A stretch of DNA of 64,000 bases, taken from assembly GCF_051014445.1 (NCBI RefSeq), contig NC_135136.1, forward strand, positions 41,922,001 through 41,986,000, given 5' to 3'. The position numbers were made by a program, and so were the translations under genes. The DNA comes from Colletes latitarsis (Eukaryota; Arthropoda; Insecta; Hymenoptera; Colletidae). How positions within the stretch are numbered: the first letter of the stretch is position 1; each line of letters begins with the position of its first letter. The notes under the pieces were generated by a model. The model did not search any database. It was not told the origin of the DNA and worked only from the letters and a program-made list of their open reading frames with translations. Below are positions 1 through 13,294 of this stretch, one piece after another.

Positions 1-3000
1 CGTGGAAAGCTTTCCAACTGAAATGGGCAAAATCCTTTCACCCCACAGAAACACAGTGCGACGAACAAAACGTCACAAATCGACGTTTTGTTGCATTCCA
101 CAATTGAATTACTTAATGTTGATTTTTACCAACTTTTCTTTGAAACATTTGAAAAGAAATGAACTAATGGAGGGTTTCTACGTTCGACGTTTGCCAGAAT
201 AGCAAATTCTGAATCCTCGATTATGTTTTCCAGAGTTTAAAGAGGTAAAAGTTGACGACGAGCGGGAGAAGTTGACAGTGATCCAAAATATTTTTCTGTC
301 AACGGGCCGTGTCACGAAGTCCGTCCGCCGGAGGACCGGTAAAATTAGAGAAGACGCTCCGTGAAGTTATTTTAATGAGAATTCTGCTTCACAAGCTGTG
401 TCAAGATCGCGCGATTCCAACCCGAGGTTTAGCTACGAGGCAGGGCGCTATCTTTCCACCCGAGAAATTCTATTTTGCGACAAAGTCAAGGCTCCGGATC
501 GCTACGACAACGGCGAACGAGATCGTTTAACCTCTCCGTACGTAATTTTTCTTATTCGAAAACGAGAAATTGTACATTGACTATTAAACCGCGCGAGGGT
601 TCAGGAAGAAGAATCGTTCGCGAGCCTGGTGTTTTCGGATTTGCTAACAACGGAGTCGATCGAACAGGAGGCGCCTTCTGTTCGCCGTGATCGTAATTCG
701 CGATGGAGTCGCGACGCGTTTCCAGGTAATATTCTACCACGAACAACGCTCCGCCGCGTCCCATTCGTGAAAACGTCACGTCCCTCGCCGAGGAGGATGG
801 ATATTGATGAGAGGATCCCGAAGAAAGTTGGCAAACTTGCTGCCAATTTTCCTGGTACTGGCTTCGAGCACATTTTCCCGCTTTTGATAATCGAAACCAA
901 AAATAAAAACGTACGGTTCGCTGTTTGTCTTGCTTTGGTAACAGATAGCAATTAGGATACTTGAGGGGGTACGGATCAACCCTCAAGTGGATTACTGAGA
1001 CCGCTAATTCTTGTAATCCTCCATTAGATTCCATTGTTTTTTAAATGCTTTAAAGTTGATTTCCATTTAGCAATTTGGTAAAAATCAAGTGTGAGTCCAT
1101 TTGAAATGGAAACAGTGATGTACAAAACTCGAGGTACTATGAAGATGAACGGTATGTAAAAAATAGTAATTGCGAGACTATGAGAAGGGGATCAGGAGAC
1201 GGGACAGGTTGAGAAGCGCTGGAGTCGCGAGTTAAAACGAATTGCCAAGAGTAATTGGCAGAAACAGAAAGAGCAAGGCACTCGAACGCGACTAACATCG
1301 AGAATAAGGAAATGAAGAAGCGTACTCGCGTGGTCGTTTTCCAAGATGTTGCGTCTTTTTGTCGTTATCCGACAGGGAACGCGCGCCCCACGCAGCGAGA
1401 ACGTTGCGACAGATGTGTTTGCCCGGGCTCTGTTCAACTTCCCTACGGCGCGAGTGGAAGCAAAAGCGTCGTCGGAAGCTGTTTTGACTGGTTCGCATGC
1501 AAAGTAGCTTTTTGGTCGAGCACGGGAAAATTAATCGTTATATAGTGCCTTAATACGGTCGTAAATATCGACCAACGAATCGGGCATAAATCGACCCTAG
1601 CTATAAATTCCTATCCTCGACGACAGCGCCGCCGGATTATTAAATTTTAATTTCCGCCCCGTCCATTAACAGAGGATTAACCGACGTCGGAAGATTAGCT
1701 TTCTCCGGTGTTGCAATTTCATAAATTCTTACGATATCTTTCGCGAGGGATCCTCGAGGGTGGAAATCGTTCGATAACAATTAATGAACGATAACGGGGA
1801 TCCGAATAAGAGCAAACCGGCGAGCAGAAGAGAGGTGAGAGAGGGAGGAAAAAGAAAGGAATGGGCGCGCGGCGCACCGGATATCCTTCAGACTGCGCCC
1901 ACGCAACGTGCACGCGTGCGTGCACATACTCGCGCGAGATCGTCTTTCTCTCTTCGCGATTACTCGGGCCAAAGATGGGCAAAACTTTACTCGGAACAAC
2001 GGACGACGAGTAAAAAACTGTACCAAGGTGTAAAGTTGAAAGAAAATTTACAAGAGCCTCAAGGAATTGGGGGGGGGGGAACACGGACATCGATCCGACC
2101 GAACGTGACAATCGACTTTTGCAAACGTCGACCGCTGGTTTTTACGAACGAAGCCCCTTCGACAGGTATTACCCACGGTCGTTTACGATGTGACACCAGC
2201 AGAAGTTACAGAAAGAAATTTCGAGGAACCCGAGAGGCCAAGGGGAAGGAGGAACGAGTCATTTTCTCACAAAGGGAGGAAGGAAGGGAAGACAATGGAG
2301 AACCTACGATCCCTTCTTCCCGTCCCCGGGGTTTCTGCCACCTTGCGTTACCTGTTCCACTCCTCAACCGTACCTGCAACGCCAGCTCGAGAGCTGTTAC
2401 CTTTGTCCGGCATCGGTTTCAAATTTAAAGCGCAATAAAATCATTCGTTGAAGTATCGCGTTTTAGTAGAAAGACTCGGCTTTTATGATTTACGACGGTG
2501 ATTAACCTACGGGTACCTTGGGATCGCCGTAGGAAGACAATCAATCACTTATTTGCTTACACGCCTTCTGCCATCGAGCCTTGAATCATTATACGTTTTC
2601 CTTTTCTTACGTTCTTCGCGACAGTTTTTCCAAACATTCAAACGATGGAATCAACTTAATCGCTTCCACTCTATCCGGACACACGAAAATTCCCCTTTGT
2701 CGATAGAAGATCGATTAACAGGGGGATCGACATACCCATATATCTCCGTACAGTAGAAGAAATTTTCGCAATATTCCCAAGGGTTCGTTTAGCAACTCTC
2801 GAGACGGATCGATCCGACAGGGGTATTGCGCAAGTACGCGGCTGCAATGGTTCTCCGGATCGATTATAAATCGATCTCGAAAGGATCGAGAGGACTCTCG
2901 AACGCAAAAATCCGTCGAAAACTACCGCGATCGAGCCCGTCGAGTGGTTGTCTCGCGAATTGACGGGGAGCAGCAAGAAAGCTGGAGGATTCGCTGTCGA

Positions 3001-6000
3001 AGCGATGATACTTTTTTCCCCCGAGCGTCGTAGACGCAGAATTACACGCGTGTCCGCGAGGCGGGAGGCAGAACGAGAGAGCAAACACGCGGCTCGATCT
3101 CGCTGGCACACGAGAAATGGAATGTGGACACCATATGGCCGGGATCTTCGTCCAACCACCCACTCGTCGTCGTCGTCGTCGTCGTCTTCGTCTTCGTCTT
3201 CGTCTTGATGGTTTCGTGGCTGCTCCCCGTTCGCTCTCGCCGCGTTATACGCGCGTCTACACCTCTAACGGCCGACTGTCGGGGCCTGGGCCCCCGGAGA
3301 AAAGTTCGTTAGCGATTTCAGGCCCCGTAATTGCACGGCTCGCGGAATGGAAATTTATAGCTGTTATTATCACATTCGCGTTACGTGAAATCATTCGACG
3401 GCCGGGAATTCTGATTGTGCGTGTTCGCGTCGTTGATCACCGTTTTATTCCGCCCCCTCTGCTCGCCCCTGCTCCTAGGAACGATTCTCTCCTCGTCCAC
3501 GCAACCTACGATCCTCCCTTTAACCCTTAACCTCCAAGTCAAACAGGGTTGGAGAGGGTTACTTTGCAATTTCAGTACTCAGAGTCTCGAGATTTAGGAG
3601 GTCACTCGAGTAATTCCACCGTACGAAGAATGTTTCAAGAGTTTTCCATGGAGGATCTCGATTTACCACCCCTTCCATCGTGACGTTAATAACGAGAGGG
3701 GGGGTGGTACGAGGTTCGTCGAAAAAATACGAGGCAACACGTTGAATATTTCGCGCTGAAAACGACTGGCTGATTATCCAACGTGGGCCCGGAGAAATCC
3801 GGATATCAAATGCGCGGTCACGTACGCGAGTTTACATGTTCGCTGGCGCGTATGTATAAATACAAACCCACGCACCGCCGAACCACACTTCCAGCGGCCG
3901 CACATGTGTCGTGAAACTTGCAGTGCGGCCCTCGTGCACATTGAAAAACCTATTTTCGACGCGAGCATTGTGTATACGCGGACTACGGACCGCCGGAAAC
4001 CTCTGTTTCACGTACGTAAACATATTGCCGGCCTACATGCGTCCCTATTTATCCAACACGGAGAAATTTATCTCGTTAAGAGGTACATTCACGCTCGAGA
4101 CCGTCGATTCTCTAAATAAAGAACCATTATACGATTACAGATCTTTCAAATTTCTTTACACGTTCGGTTATCTTTCCCACCTGAAAAACAATCGAGCATT
4201 CGACGGTGGAGCGTTTCCCTCGAGTGTTCCCTGAGAATACGATCGCAAAAACTGTGGATTTTTCATTTGGAACGAAGCAAGATTGTTTGGCGAGGCCACC
4301 TGTTTCTGGCGGGACACCCTGTATAGCAACGTCGATCTTGCTGGCATCGCATTCTGAATGAAACCACGTTCGGACGACCGTACGTACGTACGGACCGTCG
4401 GACGGTCGAGAGGGTCAACGTTCCCTTCCCTTCAAGGACGGCCTGAGAAAAGTCAAAGAACAGTCGAGCGTAGGAGCGGGACGAACCACAGACGGAAAGG
4501 GAAGATTCGAGTTATTTCGGGACTACGAATTTTCGCGGGACTAATAATAGCACCGCAAAGTGGAATAGATAGCTCTATGTATTTTGTAATTTTCAGTTCA
4601 GAGCACGTCGGAGTCGTACATTTATCGTAAGTGAAACGCGGCCATCTTGGATTCACCAGCGACCACCGTAACCAAACAAAATAAAGCTTTAAAAAATGAT
4701 ACAGACTTACGAATAGTCGTCGAGACTGTACGATTGGTAAATTTCGTTTGCCACTCGAGATTTTCAGTCGAACAAAAGTGTTGCTTTTGCTTTTTCTCGT
4801 GCGAAATAAACGGACGTGTACGGTTTGGGCCGATAACACCTCGTCGGTCCACGTGCACGCCACGTCCGAGAAGAAAACGAAAAGACAAGAGAACGAAGCG
4901 AGGAGGAGAGGGCAGAGCGTCGAAGAGTCGAGCAAAAGGAAAACAGAGAAACGTATGGTTCTCGTTCTTAACTCGGCAGAGGTCGCGCACCTCTCGATGC
5001 CGACATGTATCGCTGTCATAGCGGTCCGCCTTTATCGGGGCAATTCGTAAAAGTGTTTTCGAGATAAGAGTGCGCCGTTCCGCGCGATACAGAGGGAACG
5101 TAGCCATGTGGGTCAGAATACTGACCGAGAGCTCAGAAAAACTCCTCTGAATTTCGGGCAAAATCGATCTTTAGTCTCGTTTTAAATGCCCGCCCGTCGA
5201 GATAGCGATAATCGAAACGACGCCGATTCCGTTCCGCGATATCGTCGGACAACGAGCTCGCGATTGACGAATTAATTCCCAGCGAAGGAGGGATCTAAAA
5301 TTTCGACAAAATTATTTACGAATATTATTTATCAATGAATACGTCTTTTTATCCGCCAACCGACTGCTACGCGTAAACACTAATTCGCGTACGTTTGAGA
5401 CTCGCCATAATCGTCGGTGCGCATCCCGACCGCGCAGAGTTTCCTTGCCGCGTAAAATTAGCCAATAGGAAGTCTACCTGGGATCCATAGATAGATTTTT
5501 AGGGTGTCCCTCGATCTCCACAGGGAGATATTATATGTTGTAATTTACTCTAATAATAAACAAGTTATTTACCGATAATGGAGGTGAAAAACACGAACAG
5601 ATTCTGTCCGCAGGGGCCCGATAAGAGCGTAATCGTTGGAAAAGTAAAATCAGCGAAGTCGACGGAGGGAATAGAGAAAAAAAGTCGAGGAATCGCGAGC
5701 GAAGAAGCGTCGTGAAACGTTTCTTTATCGCCCGGTGCGATTACGTAACCGATCGTTCACGGTTCGTTTATGCGCGTATAATTCGCGGTCGCAGTAAAAG
5801 TCCGTGGATCCGTGTATCAGGGCGTCGCGGTCCCGTGACAGTGACGATAAATTAATTCGCCGAGGGGCCGATTCGTTGAACCCTGAACCGAATCGAATCC
5901 TCTGCTCGCCAATTAAAGCGACGGCAGGCAGCCCGTCTCGTATCTTCGTCCCTGCGACTTCCGGTCAATCTCCGCGAGCCGATCGCGACACACGATATCT

Positions 6001-9000
6001 TCGTGGCAATAAACTGCACACGACTGCGCTCTCGGCTCGGTTTGCCTCCGATCACGACCGCCGTATAATTTTCGATACACGCTCGGGGAAATGCTCGGGA
6101 CACGCTAAACTCGAGAACGACGCGAACGTTGACCGGGGATCCAGCGGGGAAAGAAACCAAAAAGACCCCTCGATAAAATACCAATTGCGCCCCCTTGCAA
6201 TTATCCAAATTTACCCTCTGATTCTTCCAAACCCGACATTTGGATACTGCGTCGAAGGACAATTTTTAAACAATTTTTGGGATTTCAGAACGAAAGGGTC
6301 AAGTATTTGTACGTTAAAATGGTAAATATCGATCTTGAGTAGTTTCGAAATAATTGTCTGTTTGATTTAATATCTACGAAAGTGTGCAAGTGTTTAGCCA
6401 TAGCATTTTCGAATTTGAAAAGGAGAGGGTTGCGAGTTGGTTAAGGTGAAATGGTCGTAGGATTTAACGACGGAGAGAAAACCGTGGAGAATGGGCATCG
6501 TCGTCAGGCTACGGCGTAGATCGGCCCGAAGAACCAGCGACCCAGCAAGAAGACCGAAAAGAGAAGCATTAAGAACTGGGAACAGGGGAGGGAAGGGGAG
6601 CGATCGGGCAGACCGGATATGACGCGACAGCACATAACGATGATCGTAGATTGCGTTCAGTGCTGGTGCAAAAGCAGGCGAGCAGGAGCGAGTTGATGAA
6701 ACGATGACGAACAGGGAGGCTAGAGCCACGGAGTGACGGAGCGACGAGGAAAGAGACAGGGTGGAAGAACCGTGAGGAGGGGGAGGGAGGGGGAGAGAGA
6801 GAAGGGTAAGACACGGGAGAAGGAAGGAAAGGAGAGACACGGGATCAAAGACGGAGGAACGGGAGATAACGGGGTTGGCAAACACCAAGATAGCGTGGCG
6901 GCGGTGTTCTTGTATTACCGAGATAGTTCTTCTATGCTCCGGAGTATCGATTCTCAATATCGACGCGATAAATTCATCGTTAGGGATGTTCGATTTCTCT
7001 AAAAAATATCGACCTTAAATCGCAATCGACGAAACAAAGATCGTTCGACTTCGTGTGTTCGTTTACGCGTCCAGTCGGATGATCGATAATCGGTTTGGAA
7101 CGCTCGAGTCACGTCCCTTATTAGAGATTCGAGTATGACTGCGAAACATTGCACGGGATCGATAGGCTTGGCGTACATTTCGAACGCATGCTCGGTCGCT
7201 GGCATATTAGAAACGTTTGTTTCCCAACTCGAGATCGATACAATATCGACGAGATACTAGATAGCATTTGAATACCCTGCTATCCAAACGCTTTGTTATC
7301 TAACCAGAGCTCTCGCGTTTAGCGATTTGAATATTAAGCGTGTTGAAAAATGAAGCTGATAGATCGACGATCGCTAGGGTGTTGCTCGACGGATCCTCGA
7401 AGGATCGTGGTCGTCGAAGCGAGGACGAGGATCCGAGGGACGCGCAATTGAGATGCTTGGCCGATGAGTGAGAAACCAGCGATGTTATGCCGCGGCACGC
7501 CGCGTTGGCCACTCCTTTCGCGACTTTGTTCGTACTCTTTCGATTCATTATTCCGGGCACATGTCGCTCAAGGACACGGCGTCTTCGCGCCGGAGAAGAT
7601 CATCCGCGTGCATTTGCAACGCGTTACCACACGCGCCGCGTCCCGTCGCGGTGTTGCGCCACGTTACATAAGAAACGGCTCGAAAACGCGCCTTCCTTCG
7701 ACCCTACGACGCTCGCGAGTTCAAAGATCGTGGAAAACCGCGCACAGACGCCGGCAAAATTTATATCGATATCGAATAACCAATTAAACCGACGTGCATC
7801 GATTCGAACCGACGCATCGCAAATTTCCCATTTTATTTCTCTATTTTTTACTATAATTACGCTCCTCGTCCTAATCGACCCGCATAACGATCCTACCATT
7901 ATGACTAGCTTAATCTTCGAATGCAAATTACGAGAATTTTTCATTAGCGCCATTTGCCTTGTTTCGATACGCTGCGATAATTCTAGCCTCTAATTTGCGC
8001 CATTAGGATAACGTTTCAGTAAAAATGCTGTTCGAAATTGCCCCTGTCAACATAATACAGGTTATTAACTTTGATTTATTAAGGAGCAATAATGGTTTCT
8101 GACGTTGCATTATTCATTCAGTAATGAATGCGTTACCAATCTATATATTTTAAGTAACACTGATTGGTCGTTGATAGCGGTCGATGATATCTCGACAGTT
8201 GGTCGGAATTATCCGATCTTTTGGTTCGTCGCGTTTTCATTAATTAGAACCGCTCACTTATCGCCTTTTAGATTCAATCTAACATTTGTTACTTTTAATA
8301 TATGTTGTTGTTAAAGGAAGCTCAATCGTTATCGTATTTAAAAGGAAAGCAAAACAAGTTTTGCCATTCCCATCGACGCGAAATATCTTCGAGATACGAT
8401 AAATATCGTTGTCGCGTATCTCGAACGTACTTCGAATTATTCAGCGAACGATACGCTCGCTCGAGAGTATCGGAAAATCACGCTTCTCGTCGCGTTTTAC
8501 GTCACCGACTTCGCATCGTCCCTTTGAAGGAAATGACGTACGCAAACAGAATAACAACGCATCGTTGCAGTGTAAACTAAAGGCAGTTTGCCCCACGAAA
8601 CTATACACTTTCGTTATTCGGCTTTATTTCTCACGGGATACCATAGACGATCGTGGCCTTCCTTGGGTCATTTTTATTACAATTTTTATCTGAAAATCTA
8701 TCGAACCGATTTCGATTAAACCACCGTTACTCTGTTCTGTGTATATCAGAAAACAAGATAGGCTATCGGAGACGGAGAAAATTTTATTCGAGTAATAGAT
8801 AACGAACAAACACCAACGTATAGCATATTTATTCACGACGTTCGTACGATGGTTAAAGCTAACAGTAATTACGATTACTTTAAAAGTTTCTAAACATTTT
8901 CTGCGTTGAATCTGCAAAAATTCGCGATAAATCGATGCCACGTATCTTCGATCGTTCAAAATTGTTTTTAAAAACAATGGCTCGTTGCCGGTCAACGGAT

Positions 9001-11938
9001 TGCAAATAGACCAACCGATAACAATGCTAGATACTCCATTGATTACCGCGGAAGGAGTTACTGAATGAGCAACTTATCGATTTCTCGATCAATTGAATTG
9101 GAAGCAAATCGAATCGCTTTCCATATCGTTGACTTCAATGCCCCGATACAAACAGCAAATTACTGTGTCTGTTAGGGAAAAAGTCTACGTTATCTGGCGC
9201 AATAGAAACAGAATACTTTCGAATGTCATTGAAATCAGCAAGAATGGAAATCACGATGGAATTTAAGCGTTACGATTATTCGATTACAGACGTCGGTTTG
9301 CGTATTTTAATTATTCGCGGTCCTATGTCGACCTGGACTTGAAATCGAGTTTTCCCCTACTGTTCGTAAAATACAAAGATCGATAGTTTGCTCGATACTT
9401 TGGTTTCAAATTGTAATAATAACGATGATAATAGGAGTACGTTTTCACGTCGTATTTATCCACGCTACAACACCGCGATCTTTCGACGTTTCGTAATCCA
9501 ATTGCAAAATATGGAATGACTGCGAGGACAAACGAAGACCGAGCCGGACCTTAATCTTTCTCATCGGTGAGTCGAGCCAGTCAACTCACCTAGCTATGCG
9601 CCATGCGTGGAAATCATGGTTTCATTCATGCCAGACCGACACTGGCGCGAGTGTGTGCGACCATAAGTGCGTGTATCTGTGTCACGATACGCGTGAACGT
9701 GCCGATATCTCGCCTCGCGAATCGCCGTGCGAATTGCTTATACAAGTTGACCCAAAAGTCTACAACTCGTGTCCTTCGTACACGATCGACGACGGACATT
9801 AACAAAATTTTTATCCAACCGAAAGTCCACGAACAACGAACGAAAGTTGCAACTTCTTATTCGTCGTTCGTTGAACGAAAATTAGAATCGTGGAACGAGG
9901 TATTTCGCAATGAACGAACGTTACACAATCAACCCCCGTGCAACAGGTTCGTCGAAGACTAAGACTGAAAGTTTCATGGCTTCCAAACACTTTCATGCTT
10001 CGGAGTAAGATTACCGCTCCACCTGCTCGATATATCGTGGATATCTAATCAACGATCTGATATTGTAGTTACACGCGAGATCTTGTTTCCTGGGACTGAA
10101 TCGATCCAACCAACGACCCAAGTTTCTCCAGATATCGTCGATGATATCGATTCATCGTTTCGCTGTACGCGTCATCGACCGTGCACGCGATTTTCGAAAT
10201 TTCGTGGAAGGCAATCATTCATCGAGGTCGCGACGAGTCACCGTGACTCGTAAACAGGAACGAATGAAATTTTATTCGAATGATAGATCGACGAATGACA
10301 TCACGATGCAGCGATTTATTTGCGCATTGTTCGACCAAACAATCACGCGTTCGTTTGGCGTTGACTATTATTGAGTCTTAGTGAAATGTCCGTTCTGTCG
10401 AATCGAGTTTTTGTTTTTCCCATCGCGCGAGCCGGGATTCTCGGAGCACCCCGTGTATAAATCGACGTATTTATACGCGAGAGACTTCTTACGTGACACA
10501 AGCACGCAAACGCGCGGGCGCATGCGCAGGAAAGTCACCAGGTAACGTCAAACCGAACGGCATTCATTCTTATTGCCGTTCGAAGCGAATGACGCGTCTG
10601 TGTTGGTGAGAGTACGCGCGCGCGTGCGCATGCGCTCGTACTCCGCTCGTATTCCGCTCGAAGAGAGAGGAAACTAGCGATGGGAACGATTCGATCGGTC
10701 GTATGGAAATTTTCGAACGTCTCCAGGCCTCGATACACCGTTCAATCGCGAGAAAACGAGCACGTCCTATTCCACGGAAAGTAATTTTACCACATCCGTT
10801 ACGGAATGGAAAATATCTGAAACGAGCGATATTTTAATGCTGCTTTCGATTACGTTTTTCAACCAAACGTTGCAAACTAAATTTATAACAAGTATATTTC
10901 AGGCTTCTTTACGATCGAACCTAAAAAATTGTATCGAAACACCCGCAACCCATGTTTATGATGGACTATGTTATCAGTTTTACGAGTGATCGTCGAGTTT
11001 TAATAGATTGCTTCGTCGAATACCATTCACATTCAGCAGGCATTCATAGACAGTCGAGCAAGGAGGGAATAGTTTCCGCGAAACTATAAACGAGCCACCT
11101 ACGAGGTCACCATTCTCATCAAAGCTGGTAGGAAAGCGACGAGACTCGCGCGTCGTACGAACCCGTGGAAGAAAACGCGACTACGTCGAACGTGTCGGTG
11201 TCACGAACGGAAAGGTGGCGGCTGTCGACTTTCTCGCTAACTTTCTACACGGTAAATTTCATTCACTACTTTGCCCGCGCTCTATGAAAGCGTAGTGTGA
11301 CTCAATCCGCAGCGAGTCACGCTCGCCCGATCGTCGATGAAGTTGGCACGAAGAGAAGTCGTGCGACCTCGTCTACTCCGAAACGTTCGAGACCGACTAA
11401 CGAAAATTTGACTGTCTACCAGCGAACCAGTAAAGAAAATTATAATATGAACAAATTCTACGGGCAACTTACGAGGAACCGAATGAAAATTACAACCCGT
11501 TAGGGCAGCGAGCCTAAGGTGTACCGGAGACTTTTTCGACCGGGTGTATATTGTACCCTCGAAACCGTAAAACCTTTTGTACGCTTGTCCCCGACTGGTC
11601 TGCACGCGTATTAGATTCCAGCTGAGACAATAGGGAAGAAACAGGAAGCAACTACTTGGGGCACATCGATTCACGAGAAACTAGAGAACCGGGGGGAAAC
11701 GGTTGGCTTTCGAACTCGCGTTTACCAACGCTCCTCGGTTTATTTAGAGTTCGTGCCATATTGTATAAGCTTATTGCGAAAAATCCTATTTTTGTAACGA
11801 TAGAACTGAACTGTTATTTCGTACGTGAAATTGACTAATTGACTAATTGAATCTTGATTTTTACATTTAGGAACAAAATGAGTTGACCTCTTGAGTCATT
11901 AAGGTGAAGGAAGAAAAAATGAATGGATTTTGACTCAC
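1..11938. other. Non-coding region, no supported gene
   Basis: CpG- and TCGA-rich DNA alternating with AT-rich blocks. The open frames present have no family resemblance and no pairing donors and acceptors, and most overlap one another in opposite strands, as expected in TCGA-rich sequence. If the exon at 12 kb is real, this would be its downstream intron. It holds the CGT microsatellite, a CACCCTGTATA motif at 4314 and a MITE-type end at about 1974. Confidence 0.5.
3164..3206 (+). repeat. (CGT)n/(CTTCGT)n microsatellite
   Basis: Seven to eight CGT units pass into four CTTCGT-type units. This is a simple compound repeat whose poly-Ser and poly-Val translations are artefacts. Confidence 0.85.
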
Positions 11939-12245
11939 CGTTTCGACTAGGGGGCCGTGGGGGCGCAGGATACTGGGGCGGCGTCAAGGGTGGCGGCTGC
12001 GGCGACACTCGCGCAGACGAGGAGGTCGTTGAGCCTCGGGACGCCGGTACTAGCGTCGTCGACGTGGTAGTCGTCGTAGCCGCCGTCGCTGTCAGCGAGG
12101 ACGTGGTGGTGGAGGTGGTGCGCTGCTGCCCGATGTACCTCGAGGCGGTGCTGCTCGGGCTGTTGGACGGCCAGGGCGGGCGCCGCGGTGGCAGCACCGG
12201 GGGCGGCTCGTAGTCCAAGGTATCCACACTTTCGGCACTTCCGTT
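11939..12245 (-). CDS. Candidate Pro/Ser/Thr-rich coding exon of an unidentified gene
   Basis: A GC-rich island of about 300 bp in AT-rich surroundings is open on the minus strand from just after a TGA (12246-12248) to a good donor, ACG|GTGAGTCA, with the last exon base at 11939 in phase 1. The translation has coding-like low complexity: VDTLDYEPPPVLPPRRPPWP, then SNSPSSTASRYIGQQRTTST, Thr/Ser runs, and QPPPLTPPQYPAPPRPPSRN. Proline clusters such as PPVLPPRRPP would suit SH3 or WW binding. There is no in-frame ATG, and the 5' boundary is unclear because the expected pyrimidine tract upstream is purine-rich on this strand. It may be an internal exon with an unusual acceptor or part of a transcript starting in the GC-rich DNA at 12.3-15.5 kb. 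I do not recognise the family and found no convincing downstream exon in 1-11.9 kb. Confidence 0.4.
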
Positions 12246-12947
12246 TCACCTGTACCCTTCACCGCGAGCCTCCTCCCCTGATCACGCTCTCTCTCCCTCT
12301 ACCCCCTTTTATCCGTCGCGTCAGTCCTCACGACACGTCGCGCACAAACTCATCGGCGGAGGATCAACGATCGCTTCTATTTATCTCGCAGTTTCTCACT
12401 GTTTCCGCGAGCACAAGATTCAACGAAATAATAAAAAAAAAGGAAAGGAAACGAAACGACGATGGTGTTGTACGCGGTGATTTACGAAACTCCGACCGGG
12501 TGTATCTCTCTTTCGTTTCTCCTTTCCCTCGATCTCTCCCTGTCTTCGACGCTTCTGCTTCTCCGCACTGGTCACGTCACAACACGTAAACACATGCTCG
12601 AGTTATATATATACGTACTATATATACATATAGAAATATATATATGTGCGTGAATGTAACAGACCTCGACGCGCGGTGAAACGTAACAGAGGAACAAGTA
12701 ATTCGCGAGGCTAATATCCTGCTCGCAAGCGGTACGGATTATCAATAGGTTTCCGTGGTTGGAGGAACGAAAGACGGCACGACGTTGTGGCTCGACTCCG
12801 TACGAGCCGAGTGGAGAAAAACACAGGCACCAGAAGAGACCGGACGACGCGAGGCAAGACGAGACAAGACGAGACAGAAGGACAAAATCGGTGAACACAC
12901 ACCGCGGGTTCCTCTCGCGCACTGGCCACACATACGGCTCTCTCAAT

Positions 12948-12970
12948 GCTGCTGCTGCTGCTGCTGCTGC
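12948..12970 (+). repeat. CTG/CAG trinucleotide tract
   Basis: About 7-8 uninterrupted GCT units in GC-rich DNA upstream (minus strand sense) of the candidate exon at 12 kb. The open frames that translate it are short and not coding-like. Confidence 0.85.
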
Positions 12971-13260
12971 GCTTGTCCGTCTCTCTCTTTCCTATTCGCT
13001 ACGGGATGCGTACTCGAGCGAGAACGAGAAACACATACCGCATCGACAGAGAGAGGGAACAACGATCGGGGCGCGCGAGACAGAGTGAGAGCGCGAGAGA
13101 AAGAGAGCCGACTGAATCTCGCGTAGGCCGTCTGCCAGTAAACAGGCTCCTTCATTCACTGCTTATTTTATACGGGCGGCCCCCTATATGCTCCACAGAA
13201 ATAGCCACTTCTCGCTCTGTCCTTGTCGCGCGCACATGCCACGGCCGGATATATGCCCTC

Positions 13261-13294
13261 GCTGCTGCCGCTGCTGCTGCTGCTGCTGCTGCTG
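13261..13294 (+). repeat. CTG/CAG trinucleotide tract
   Basis: About 11 GCT units with one CCG interruption near the left end, 290 bp from the first tract. Confidence 0.85.

Noticed and set aside
1784..2428. Open frame of 214 codons on the plus strand
   Set aside because: Arg/Lys-rich with no motif, spans a G10 run, and is opposed by equally open minus frames. It is likely a by-product of TCGA-rich composition, where stop codons are rare.
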